Assembly (NCBI GenBank): GCA_022769365.1
Contig: JALEJO010000021.1
Span: 1 to 39,460 of the forward strand
Reading direction: 5' to 3'
DNA length: 39,460 bases
Source of the DNA: Oscillospiraceae bacterium
GTDB lineage: Bacteria; Bacillota; Clostridia; Oscillospirales; Ruminococcaceae
Under the pieces are notes generated by a model that worked only from the letters and a program-made list of their open reading frames with translations, was not told the origin of the DNA and searched no databases. A program made the translations under genes and the position numbers. Positions within the stretch are counted from its first letter, which is position 1; the number at the start of each line of letters is the position of its first letter. This document shows, piece after piece, positions 15,373-23,180 of the stretch.

Positions 15373-16365
15373 ATGAATATAAGCGAGATTGCACGTCTTG
15401 CGGAAGTTTCGGTTTCAGCTGTTTCAAGATACCTTAATAACGGATATGTAAGTGAAGAAAAAAAACAGCGTATAGCAAAAGTCATTGAAGAAACAGGCTA
15501 CAGACCAATGAAATTTGCACAGACTTTAAGAACAGGCAAAACAAATCTTATAGGTGTTATAGTTCCGAAAATAAGTTCGGGTTCAATTTCAAGAATGATA
15601 AATGGAATAAGTTCCATACTTGAAGACACAAATTATAAATTTCTTCTTGCAAACACATATAATGACCCTGAAAAAGAAATAGAATACCTTGAACTTTTCA
15701 AAGATAAAACAGTTGACGGAGTTATATTAATAGGTACTATTATAACAAAAAAACACGCTGAAATAATAGCACAATATAAAAAGCCGTTTGTTTTGCTTGC
15801 ACAGAAAATGAATGGTGCATCGTGCGTTTATTTTGATGACCATAAGGCAGCGTATCTTGCAGCACAATGCCTTGTAGACAGCGGCTGCGGTAAAATAGCG
15901 TGTCTTGGAGTTACTCCAAAAGACAGGGCAGCTGGCGTTTCAAGGTATGAAGGATTCGAGGCGGCACTTCGTGACAACGGTATTATAGATAAAAAAATTC
16001 GTGTTGAAAGCGGTTTTACCTATGAAGAAGCATACAGAGCGGCGGAAGAACTTATAAATAAAAATTATAAATTTGACGGAGTTTTTTGTGCCACAGATAC
16101 AATTGCAATTTCACTTATAAAGGCATTAAACGAAAAAGGAATAAAAGTTCCTGATGATGTTAAAGTTGTTGGAATAGGCGATTCAATTGTTTCATCTTAT
16201 TATTCTCCATCAGTAACAACAGTACATCTTTTTTACAGAACGGCAGGAGAAGAAGCTTGCAGAATGCTGCTTGAATTTCTTGAAAATGACGATAAAAAAA
16301 TGATAAAAAATAATCTTATCGGCTGTGAACTTGTCGAACGAGAAAGTACACGAACAACAAAATGA
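15373..16365 (+). CDS. LacI-family transcriptional regulator, probable sucrose-locus repressor
   Basis: A 330-residue protein. The N-terminal helix-turn-helix and hinge helix are clear (ISEIARLAEVSVSAVSRYLN, then GYRP at about 47-50). A periplasmic-binding-like sensor domain follows (GVIVPKISSG, DGVILIGT, DGVFCATDTIAISLI). Family members repress sugar genes and release on binding the sugar or sugar phosphate. It stands directly upstream of a GH32 hydrolase and a fructokinase, each usual in ScrR/SacR regulons, and operator-like sites lie at both promoters. GAAAGGAG precedes the ATG by about 10 bases. The ligand (sucrose-6-phosphate, fructose or sucrose) is inferred only from context. Confidence 0.9.
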   Translation: MNISEIARLAEVSVSAVSRYLNNGYVSEEKKQRIAKVIEETGYRPMKFAQTLRTGKTNLIGVIVPKISSGSISRMINGISSILEDTNYKFLLANTYNDPEKEIEYLELFKDKTVDGVILIGTIITKKHAEIIAQYKKPFVLLAQKMNGASCVYFDDHKAAYLAAQCLVDSGCGKIACLGVTPKDRAAGVSRYEGFEAALRDNGIIDKKIRVESGFTYEEAYRAAEELINKNYKFDGVFCATDTIAISLIKALNEKGIKVPDDVKVVGIGDSIVSSYYSPSVTTVHLFYRTAGEEACRMLLEFLENDDKKMIKNNLIGCELVERESTRTTK

Positions 16366-16388
16366 CAAATTTTTGTCGGAAAAATATA

Positions 16389-16417
16389 TTTACAAAAAGC
16401 AATATATATGATATAAT
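16389..16417 (+). promoter_or_regulatory. Promoter of the scrB-scrK unit
   Basis: TTTACA (16389-16394), a 17-base spacer and TATAAT (16412-16417) lie in the gap after the regulator gene. The -10 is perfect and the -35 is five of six. Confidence 0.8.
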
Positions 16418-16431
16418 GTATTCAATTTATA

Positions 16432-16445
16432 TGAAATCAATTTCA
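16432..16445 (+). promoter_or_regulatory. Palindromic operator for scrB-scrK
   Basis: TGAAATCAATTTCA is a perfect inverted repeat (TGAAAT, central CA, ATTTCA) 14 bases after the -10 and directly before the ribosome binding site. A bound repressor would block early elongation. It resembles the site at the regulator's own promoter. Confidence 0.6.
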
Positions 16446-16464
16446 CACAAGGAGGATGAAAATT

Positions 16465-17919
16465 ATGAATCAGAATACGAAAGCACTTTTGAAAGCCTGT
16501 GAACTTGCTGAAAGCAGGGCAGGAAACAAAGGAGAATGGGTGCCGTCGTTTCATCTTGCACCTGTTACAGGCTGGATGAATGACCCTAACGGACTTTGTG
16601 AATTCAACGGAGTACACCACATATTTTTTCAGTATTCGCCTTTTGACACATCGCACGGTATGAATTACTGGGGACATTTTTCAACAAAAAACTTTGTTGA
16701 CATTAAATATCATAAACCTGCACTTTGCAGTGATGAACAGTTTGACTGTCATGGGGTTTATTCAGGTTCAGCATTATGCGACGAAACAGGAATGAATATT
16801 TTTTATACAGGTAACGTTTTACAGTCTGGCGAAAAGGGAAAAGAATATGATTATTTAAACACAGGCAGAGAACATAACACTGTTTTTGTAAATTCAAAAG
16901 ATGGTTTGACTTTTGACGGAAAAACAGTTGTACTGAAAAATTCGGATTATCCAAAAAATTGCACATGCCACGTTCGTGACCCGAAAGTCTGGAAAGAAAA
17001 CGGAAAATATTATATGTTGCTTGGTGCAAGAAGAAATGATGATGTTGGCGAGGCACTTCTTTATTCTTCAGAAAATAAGCTTGACTGGGAATATTTAAAC
17101 ACTATTACATCAAATGAAAAGATGGGCTATATGTGGGAATGTCCTGATTATTTTGAAATTGGTGAAAATAAATATCTTTCAGTTTCACCGCAGGGAATTG
17201 ATGCAGACGGATATAAATATAATAATACTTATCAGAGTGGGTATTTTAAAGTCACGGGAAGTATAAAAAGCAATTATAGTTTATCTGAATTTGTTGAATA
17301 TGATTGCGGATTTGATTTTTACGCACCGCAGACATATGTTGACTCAAAGGGAAGAAGAATAATGATAGCGTGGTTCGGCTTGCCTGATGACAATAAACCA
17401 TACGATGACCCGACAAAAAAAGACGGCTGGGTTCATATGCTGACTTTTCCAAGGGAATTAACAGTTAATGAAAAGGGAATACTTTGTCAGTATCCTGTTG
17501 AAGAACTGAAAAATTTAAGATACTACACAAAAAAATCAATCATAGACGGATATGCAAAACTCAGCGGTTTAACAGAATTTGATGTTAAAATCGATATTGC
17601 AAAACAGAGTGATTTCACAATACGCATAAGAAAAGACTGCATTTTAAATTATGATATGGCAAAAAAATTATGCACACTTTCTTTTGGAAAATCAGGTGAG
17701 GGAAGAACATCAAGAAGTGTTGAAATGGAAGAGATACACGAAGTTTGCATTTTATGCGACACATCTTCAATCGAAATATTCCTGAATCATGGAGAAAAAG
17801 TTTTTTCTTCAAGGTTTTATCCTGACAAAGATACAACAGGAATAATTATAGAAAATATAAACGGTAATTTGAAATATTCAAATTTAAGACCAATAAGAAT
17901 TTTAAAAGCGGAGGTATAA
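16465..17919 (+). CDS. scrB: GH32 sucrose-6-phosphate hydrolase / intracellular invertase
   Basis: A 484-residue glycoside hydrolase of family 32 without signal peptide, so it acts on sucrose or sucrose-6-phosphate inside the cell. The catalytic triad is visible: nucleophile D40 in WMNDPNG (37-43), D172 in the RDP motif and E225 in the EC motif (MWECPDYF). The C-terminal beta-sandwich is present but short. I chose the ATG at 16465, not 16456: AAGGAGG at 16449-16455 touches the earlier ATG and is correctly spaced from the later one. With scrK downstream it forms a sucrose-breakdown operon. Whether the substrate is phosphorylated depends on the transporter, which is not here. Confidence 0.92.
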   Translation: MNQNTKALLKACELAESRAGNKGEWVPSFHLAPVTGWMNDPNGLCEFNGVHHIFFQYSPFDTSHGMNYWGHFSTKNFVDIKYHKPALCSDEQFDCHGVYSGSALCDETGMNIFYTGNVLQSGEKGKEYDYLNTGREHNTVFVNSKDGLTFDGKTVVLKNSDYPKNCTCHVRDPKVWKENGKYYMLLGARRNDDVGEALLYSSENKLDWEYLNTITSNEKMGYMWECPDYFEIGENKYLSVSPQGIDADGYKYNNTYQSGYFKVTGSIKSNYSLSEFVEYDCGFDFYAPQTYVDSKGRRIMIAWFGLPDDNKPYDDPTKKDGWVHMLTFPRELTVNEKGILCQYPVEELKNLRYYTKKSIIDGYAKLSGLTEFDVKIDIAKQSDFTIRIRKDCILNYDMAKKLCTLSFGKSGEGRTSRSVEMEEIHEVCILCDTSSIEIFLNHGEKVFSSRFYPDKDTTGIIIENINGNLKYSNLRPIRILKAEV

Positions 17920-17923
17920 TACA

Positions 17924-18898
17924 ATGAAAAAAATAACTGCAATAGGTGAAGCACTCATAGATTTTATCCCATCACAGAGAAACTGTGCTTTAAAAGAAGT
18001 TCCGTCATTTTCAAGAATGTGCGGAGGTGCACCTGCAAATGTTGCGGCGGCAGCTGCAAAACTCGGCGGAAAAGTTGACTTTATAACACAGCTTGGAAAA
18101 GATGCTTTCGGCGATTATATCGTTGATACTTTAAGCGACAGCGGAGTTGACACATCGCTTATTTTAAGAACAGAAAAGGCAAATACCGCACTTGCTTTTG
18201 TATCGCTTAAGTCAGATGGTTCAAGAGATTTTTCATTTTACAGAAAACCAAGTGCAGATATGCTTCTTGAACCTGATTCAATAAAGGAAAGCGTTGTAAA
18301 CGATATAGATATGATTCATTTCGGTTCAGTTGACCTTATTGAATGCCCTATGAAAGAAACACATATAAAACTGCTTGAAAATTGCAGAAGGGCGGGAAAA
18401 CTTATAAGTTTTGACCCGAATATAAGACTTCCTCTTTGGAACAGTCCTGAAAAATGCAGAGAAACAGTAAATGAATTTATTGAGTATGCAGATGTTTTGA
18501 AAATTTCAGATGAAGAAATTGAATTCATAACAGGTAAAACAAATATCTATACTGCTTTTGATGAATTTTTTGCAAAGGGAGTTAAAGTTATACTTTACTC
18601 AATGGGAAAAGAAGGTTCAAAAATCATAACAGGAAATTATGAAATAAATGTTCCGAATATTGATGTTGAAGTTTGTGATACAACGGGTGCAGGCGATGCA
18701 ATAATGGGAGCTTTTCTTTATCAGCTTGCTTTAAATGATGCAGATAAAAAAAATATAACTGAATTTACAGAAGAAAAAATGACAGAAATGCTCACATTTG
18801 CAAATTTCTATTCAAATTATAGTGTTGCAGGATATGGTGCAATAACATCTTATGCCGATGCTGAAACATTTAAAAAGTTTATGGCAAAATTAAAATAA
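17924..18898 (+). CDS. scrK: Fructokinase (PfkB/ribokinase family)
   Basis: A 324-residue sugar kinase that phosphorylates the fructose freed by the GH32 enzyme. N-terminal AIGEALIDFIP and GGAPANVAAAAAKLGG are the PfkB sugar-binding signatures. DTTGAGDA at 252-259 holds the anion hole and the catalytic base D258. The gene starts 4 bases after the scrB stop, with GGAGG overlapping the end of scrB. Fructose specificity is inferred from the neighbour and the family subtype; other ketose substrates are possible. Confidence 0.92.
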   Translation: MKKITAIGEALIDFIPSQRNCALKEVPSFSRMCGGAPANVAAAAAKLGGKVDFITQLGKDAFGDYIVDTLSDSGVDTSLILRTEKANTALAFVSLKSDGSRDFSFYRKPSADMLLEPDSIKESVVNDIDMIHFGSVDLIECPMKETHIKLLENCRRAGKLISFDPNIRLPLWNSPEKCRETVNEFIEYADVLKISDEEIEFITGKTNIYTAFDEFFAKGVKVILYSMGKEGSKIITGNYEINVPNIDVEVCDTTGAGDAIMGAFLYQLALNDADKKNITEFTEEKMTEMLTFANFYSNYSVAGYGAITSYADAETFKKFMAKLK

Positions 18899-18947
18899 TA
18901 AGTTTTCATACTGAAAATTAATTTCTTTAAAAAATAAACAAAAATAT

Positions 18948-18976
18948 TTGACAATTTTGTCTGTTAAGTATATAAT
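18948..18976 (+). promoter_or_regulatory. Consensus sigma-A promoter for ptsI
   Basis: TTGACA (18948-18953), a 17-base spacer and TATAAT (18971-18976) make a perfect consensus. It gives the Enzyme I gene a promoter separate from the sucrose operon. Confidence 0.9.
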
Positions 18977-19010
18977 ATATGGTGAAAAATAAAAGAAGGT
19001 GTTTCTCAGA

Positions 19011-20633
19011 ATGGTAGTAATTAATGGCAAAGGCGTTTATGGTGGTATAGTTTTTGGAAAACTTTCTTTTTTTCAAAGAAAAGATGTTTCAGTAAGACGC
19101 ACCAAAATTGAAGACAAAGAAGCTGAAAAAAAGCGTTTTGAAAAAGCTAAGGAAAGAACCCTTGAACAGCTTCAGGCACTTTACGACAAAGCACTGAAAG
19201 AAGTCGGCGAAACAAATGCACAGATATTTGAAATTCATCAGATGATGGTTGAAGATGATGACTATAACGAATCTGTAAACAGTATAATAGACTCGCAGTC
19301 TGTTAATGCTGAATATGCTGTTGCGGTAACAGCCGACAATTTTGCTGAAATGTTCGGTTCAATGGAAGACGAATATATGAAAGCAAGAGCGGCTGATGTA
19401 AGGGACATTTCAAACCGTATAATCGGAAATTTCCGTGATGATTCGGGTGAACTTAACACAGCAGATGAAAAGACAATTATATGCAGTGATGACCTTGCAC
19501 CAAGTGAAACAGTTCAGCTTGACAAGAGCAAAGTTCTTGCTTTTGTAACAACAGGCGGAAGTGCAAACTCACACACTGCAATACTTGCAAGAACAATGAA
19601 CATACCTGCTGTTATTGGAGTTTCAGAACTTACCGAAGAATACAGCGGTAAAAATGCAATAGTGGACGGCTACACAGGAACTATATATATTGAACCTGAT
19701 GAAAAAACAAACGAAGAAATGAAGAAAAAGCAGGAAGAAGATATTAAAAAGAAAGAACTTCTCCAGCAGCTTAAAGGCAAGGAAAATGTAACTAAATCAG
19801 GCAGAAAAATAAATATATATGCAAATATTGGCGGTTTGGGCGATATTGGAGCCGTTTTGATGAATGATGCAGGCGGAATAGGTCTTTTCAGAAGCGAATT
19901 TTTATATCTTGAAGACAATGATTATCCGACAGAAGAACTTCAGTTCCTGACATATAAAAAAGTACTTGAAAGTATGGCAGGCAAAAAGGTTATAATCAGA
20001 ACACTTGATATTGGTGCAGATAAAAAGATTGACTACTTTAACCTTAAAAAAGAGGAAAACCCTGCACTTGGTTACAGAGCAATAAGAATATGCCTTACAA
20101 GAAAAGAAATATTTAAAACACAGCTCAGAGCTTTATACAGAGCCTCTGTTTTCGGTAATCTTGGAATAATGTTCCCTATGATAATTTCAACAGATGAAGT
20201 TAAGGAAATAAAAGAACTTATTGAAGAAGTTAAAAAGGAACTTGATGAAAGCGGAATTGAATATTCAGATTCAATTGAACTTGGCATTATGATCGAAACG
20301 CCGGCTGCTGTTATGATAAGTGATGAACTTGCACAGATGGTGGACTTTTTCAGTGTCGGAACAAATGACCTTACACAATATACACTTGCAATTGACAGAC
20401 AGAACCCTGAACTTGATAAATTCTATAATCCGCATCATGAAGCCATTTTAAGAATGATAAAAATGGCAGCAGATAATGCACATAAATATGGAAAATGGAT
20501 AGGAATATGCGGTGAACTCGGTGCAGATACAGAACTTACAGACAGATTCCTTGAAATGGGAATTGATGAACTTTCTGTTTCACCTCCGTTTGTTCTTCCT
20601 GTACGTCAGAAAGTTAGAAATTCTGATAAATAA
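19011..20633 (+). CDS. ptsI: Phosphoenolpyruvate-protein phosphotransferase (PTS Enzyme I)
   Basis: A 540-residue cytosolic enzyme that moves phosphate from PEP to HPr, the first step of every sugar PTS. The phosphorylated histidine is H188 in GGSANSHTAILAR. The C-terminal PEP-binding TIM barrel has GIGLFRSEFLYL, FFSVGTNDLTQYTLAIDR and the catalytic Cys in GICGELGAD. It is slightly shorter than the usual 570-575 residues. I prefer the ATG at 19011 to the GTG at 18999, because the GTG sits within the AGAAGG ribosome binding site. It follows the sucrose genes but has its own promoter; no HPr or Enzyme II gene is in the window. Confidence 0.95.
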   Translation: MVVINGKGVYGGIVFGKLSFFQRKDVSVRRTKIEDKEAEKKRFEKAKERTLEQLQALYDKALKEVGETNAQIFEIHQMMVEDDDYNESVNSIIDSQSVNAEYAVAVTADNFAEMFGSMEDEYMKARAADVRDISNRIIGNFRDDSGELNTADEKTIICSDDLAPSETVQLDKSKVLAFVTTGGSANSHTAILARTMNIPAVIGVSELTEEYSGKNAIVDGYTGTIYIEPDEKTNEEMKKKQEEDIKKKELLQQLKGKENVTKSGRKINIYANIGGLGDIGAVLMNDAGGIGLFRSEFLYLEDNDYPTEELQFLTYKKVLESMAGKKVIIRTLDIGADKKIDYFNLKKEENPALGYRAIRICLTRKEIFKTQLRALYRASVFGNLGIMFPMIISTDEVKEIKELIEEVKKELDESGIEYSDSIELGIMIETPAAVMISDELAQMVDFFSVGTNDLTQYTLAIDRQNPELDKFYNPHHEAILRMIKMAADNAHKYGKWIGICGELGADTELTDRFLEMGIDELSVSPPFVLPVRQKVRNSDK

Positions 20634-20661
20634 TCAGGTGAAAAAATAACCATAAATAAGG

Positions 20662-20712
20662 AAAAACACAGCTGTTTTATATATAGTATCTATAAAAATG
20701 TGTGTTTTTTTG
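20662..20712 (+). terminator. Terminator after ptsI
   Basis: A long hairpin: outer stem AAAAACACA (20662-20670) with TGTGTTTTT (20701-20709), an inner stem of TTTTATA with TATAAAA, and a tail ending in T residues to 20711. It separates ptsI from the nusA operon promoter. Confidence 0.65.
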
Positions 20713-20721
20713 CAAAACCTC

Positions 20722-20750
20722 TTGATTTTAAACGTAAAATGTGTTATAAT
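20722..20750 (+). promoter_or_regulatory. Promoter of the rimP-nusA-infB operon
   Basis: TTGATT (20722-20727), a 17-base spacer and TATAAT (20745-20750) lie 72 bases before the rimP ATG. Confidence 0.75.
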
Positions 20751-20770
20751 AATAACAGAAATTAAGAGAA

Positions 20771-20805
20771 AGGAAAGACCGGAAACAAAAGTTCCGGTCT
20801 TTCCT
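20771..20805 (+). promoter_or_regulatory. Strong hairpin in the rimP-nusA leader
   Basis: A perfect 14-bp inverted repeat (20771-20784 with 20792-20805) has a 7-base loop and lies in the untranslated leader between the likely transcription start (about 20757) and the ribosome binding site (20811-20817). There is no U-tract, so it is not a simple terminator. It could be an mRNA-stability element or a NusA-responsive control site. Confidence 0.6.
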
Positions 20806-20822
20806 TATGTTAAGGAGTAAAA

Positions 20823-21296
20823 ATGAAAGTAAAAGACTTTGGCAACACAGAAGGGCTTATAGTTGATCTTGTGCTTCCTATTGCTGATGAACTTGGTTAC
20901 GACCTTTGGGACGTCAGATATGAAAAAGAGGGTGCTGCTTGGTATCTTCGCATTTTTATAGACAAGGAAGACGGCATAACAATTGATGATGCTGTCAGAA
21001 TGACTGAGCCCGTAAACGAACTTCTCGATGAAAAAGACCCTATAAAAGAAAGTTATACTCTTGAAGTAGGTTCACCGGGACTTGAAAGAAAACTTACAAG
21101 AGATTTCCATTTTGAAGCCTGTCTTGGTATGGACGTTACTATTTCCAGAATACACGCCGCAAAAGGCGAAGAAAAGGAAGTAACAGGAAAGCTCGAAAGC
21201 TATGATCCTGAAACACAGACAATTGTTGTTGACGGACAGGAATATCCGCTTGAAAAACTATCATACGTTAAACTGTATGAAGAAATAGAATTTTAA
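20823..21296 (+). CDS. rimP: Ribosome maturation factor RimP
   Basis: A 157-residue protein required for maturation of the 30S subunit. The N-terminal alpha/beta domain shows LGYDLWDVRYEKEGAAWYLRIFID and GITIDDAVRMTEPVNELLD, followed by YTLEVGSPGLERKL, the family signature, and an SH3-like C-terminal domain (EVTGKLESYD). TAAGGAG precedes the ATG. It heads the classical translation/transcription operon, just before nusA, as in other Bacillota. Confidence 0.96.
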   Translation: MKVKDFGNTEGLIVDLVLPIADELGYDLWDVRYEKEGAAWYLRIFIDKEDGITIDDAVRMTEPVNELLDEKDPIKESYTLEVGSPGLERKLTRDFHFEACLGMDVTISRIHAAKGEEKEVTGKLESYDPETQTIVVDGQEYPLEKLSYVKLYEEIEF

Positions 21297-21326
21297 AAAT
21301 AACCAACGGAGGAATTTAACAGAAAA

Positions 21327-22547
21327 ATGACAAGTGAATTTTTTGATGCTTTAGCATCTCTTGGAGAAGAAAATAAGATTGAAAAAGACGTTCTTATTGA
21401 AAAAATAAAGGATGCTATGTACAAGGCAGTTAAAAAGGCATACCCTGACTGCGAAGAATATATAGAAGTTGAAATTGACCCTGATGCAAGAAAGTTTAAT
21501 GTTTATATCAGACAGACAGTTGTACCTGATGAACCAACTTACTATAATGAAGTAAATATTGATGTTGCAAGAGCAATTGACAGAGGTGCATATGTTGGCG
21601 GAACTGTCAGAACACCTATTGATATAACATCTTTCTCAAGAGCAGCTGCACAGACTGCAAAGCAGGCTATCAGAGGCGATATAAGAGAAATAAACAAAGA
21701 ACACCTTCTTGAAAAGTTCAGCGGAAAAGAAAATGAATGCGTTACAGCAGAAGTTTCGCAGGTTGAAGATAACGGAACAGTTACTGTTATTTATGATAAT
21801 ACAGAACTTTATCTTTTCAAAAATGAAAGAATACCTGGTGAAACATTTGAACCAGGTCAGAAAATAAAGATTTATATTGCAGATATAACAAATAAGCAGA
21901 AGAAGCCTATTATTAAAATTTCACGTTCAAGAAAAGAATTTGTTAAGCGTCTTTTTGAACTTGAAGTACCTGAAATATATGACGGAACTGTTGAAATTAA
22001 AGCTATTTCAAGAGAACCGGGAAGAAGAACAAAAATTGCCGTATGGTCAAAGGATAAGAATGTTGACCCTGTAGGTGCTTGTATCGGTCCTAAGAGAACA
22101 AGAATTTCAAGCATTGTAAAGGAACTCAACGGCGAAAAGATTGATATTATTGTTTGGGACGAAAATCCTGAAATATTTATCACAAAGGCAATTGCACCAG
22201 CAAAGGTTGTAAAAACAATCATTTACCCTGGCGAACAGAAGTCATGTATGGTGGTTGTACCTGCTACACAGCTTTCACTTGCTATCGGTAACGGCGGACA
22301 GAATGCAAAGCTTGCCGCAAAACTTACAGGTTATAAAATAGATATTAAACCTGATGATGACCCTGAAGCAATTGAAGAAATGAAAAAAGCTGAAGAAATG
22401 ATGCAGATTGACGAAAGCGAAGACGATATGTTTGAAGCTGAATCAGCTGAAGAAAAAACAGAAACAGCCGAAAATTCAGAAGAAGTAGTTACTGATGAAA
22501 ATGCTGAAAAGGAAGATGAAACAATCGACCTCGGCGATGAAGAATAA
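21327..22547 (+). CDS. nusA: Transcription elongation/termination factor NusA
   Basis: A 406-residue RNA polymerase-associated factor controlling pausing, termination and antitermination. The N-terminal polymerase-binding domain spans about 1-125 and the S1 domain about 135-200. Two KH domains follow, with DPVGACIGPK and LSLAIGNGGQNAKLAA. An acidic tail rich in Glu and Asp ends the protein. The first KH domain reads GPKR where GPKG-type GxxG loops are usual; the second is normal. GGAGG lies an unusually long 14 bases before the ATG, but no better start is in frame. Confidence 0.96.
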   Translation: MTSEFFDALASLGEENKIEKDVLIEKIKDAMYKAVKKAYPDCEEYIEVEIDPDARKFNVYIRQTVVPDEPTYYNEVNIDVARAIDRGAYVGGTVRTPIDITSFSRAAAQTAKQAIRGDIREINKEHLLEKFSGKENECVTAEVSQVEDNGTVTVIYDNTELYLFKNERIPGETFEPGQKIKIYIADITNKQKKPIIKISRSRKEFVKRLFELEVPEIYDGTVEIKAISREPGRRTKIAVWSKDKNVDPVGACIGPKRTRISSIVKELNGEKIDIIVWDENPEIFITKAIAPAKVVKTIIYPGEQKSCMVVVPATQLSLAIGNGGQNAKLAAKLTGYKIDIKPDDDPEAIEEMKKAEEMMQIDESEDDMFEAESAEEKTETAENSEEVVTDENAEKEDETIDLGDEE

Positions 22548-22549
22548 AT

Positions 22550-22816
22550 ATGAAAACAAAAAGAATACCTGAAAGAATATGCATTGGTTGTCAGCAGGTG
22601 AAACCTAAAAATGAACTTATCAGAATTGTTAAGTCACCTGAAGGTGAAATATCAATCGATAAAACAGGAAAAAAATCAGGCAGGGGAGCATATATATGTC
22701 CAAAGGAAGAATGCCTGAAACTTGCTGAAAAGTCAAGGCGAATTGAAAAATCTTTTTCATGCAGAATAGATGCCGCAGTATATGAGGAACTTGAAAATGA
22801 ACTCAAAAATAATTAA
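22550..22816 (+). CDS. rnpM: YlxR-family RNA-binding protein (RNase P modulator RnpM)
   Basis: A basic 88-residue protein of the YlxR/DUF448 family. The N-terminal RIPERICIGCQQVKPKNELIRIV and the central GRGAYICPKEECL are the family signatures, with paired cysteines. In Bacillus the protein binds and modulates RNase P; YlxR is also reported to affect transcription. It starts 2 bases after nusA and overlaps ylxQ by 20 bases, the usual position. Confidence 0.93.
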   Translation: MKTKRIPERICIGCQQVKPKNELIRIVKSPEGEISIDKTGKKSGRGAYICPKEECLKLAEKSRRIEKSFSCRIDAAVYEELENELKNN

Positions 22817-23117
22817 TCTTCTTATGATTTGCAGAAAAGCAGGAAAACTTGTTATGGGATATGATTCCGCTAAGGAAAGTGCGGAAAAAGGAAAAGCCTG
22901 TCTTATTATAACAGCAGACGGACTTTCACCAAAAACCGTAAAAGAAACTGCATTTTGCTGTAAAAAATATAATATTCCGCACCTTGACGGAGTTGTTTCT
23001 ATGGATGATATATTTGAAAAGTTTGGAAAAAGAAGCGGAGTTGCGGCAGTTTGTGACAAAGGTTTTGCAGATGCAATTTTAAAAGCATCTGATGAAAATA
23101 AGGCTGTTTTACCGTAA
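22797..23117 (+). CDS. ylxQ: YlxQ, L7Ae-family RNA-binding protein
   Basis: A 106-residue member of the L7Ae/L30e fold that binds kink-turn RNA. LLMICRKAGKLVMGYDSAKESAEKGKACLIITADGLS matches the family core; the C-terminus is short. I set the start at the ATG at 22797, which has GAGGA eight bases before it and lies inside the end of rnpM, not at an earlier in-frame ATG at 22770 that would add nine unlikely residues. It is a nonessential neighbour of infB in most Bacillota. Confidence 0.9.
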   Translation: MNSKIINLLMICRKAGKLVMGYDSAKESAEKGKACLIITADGLSPKTVKETAFCCKKYNIPHLDGVVSMDDIFEKFGKRSGVAAVCDKGFADAILKASDENKAVLP

Positions 23118-23121
23118 ACAA

Positions 23122-23156
23122 GCAGATAATACCACGTCAGCCGGTGGAATATCTGC
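23122..23156 (+). promoter_or_regulatory. Imperfect hairpin before infB
   Basis: GCAGATA at 23122-23128 pairs with TATCTGC at 23150-23156, and an inner CCAC/GTGG stem encloses a short loop. It occupies most of the 63-base gap and lies about 12 bases before the AGGAGG of infB. It might affect infB translation or mark an mRNA processing point; it has no U-tract. Confidence 0.35.
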
Positions 23157-23180
23157 ACATATGATACAGGAGGTAGCTAA

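Noticed and set aside
16456-16464. Earlier ATG for the GH32 gene
   Set aside because: It directly abuts the GGAGG that must pair with the ribosome; the ATG at 16465 is correctly spaced.
22757-23158. Minus-strand 133-residue open frame opposite ylxQ
   Set aside because: It is a shadow of ylxQ with no start signal or recognisable domain.
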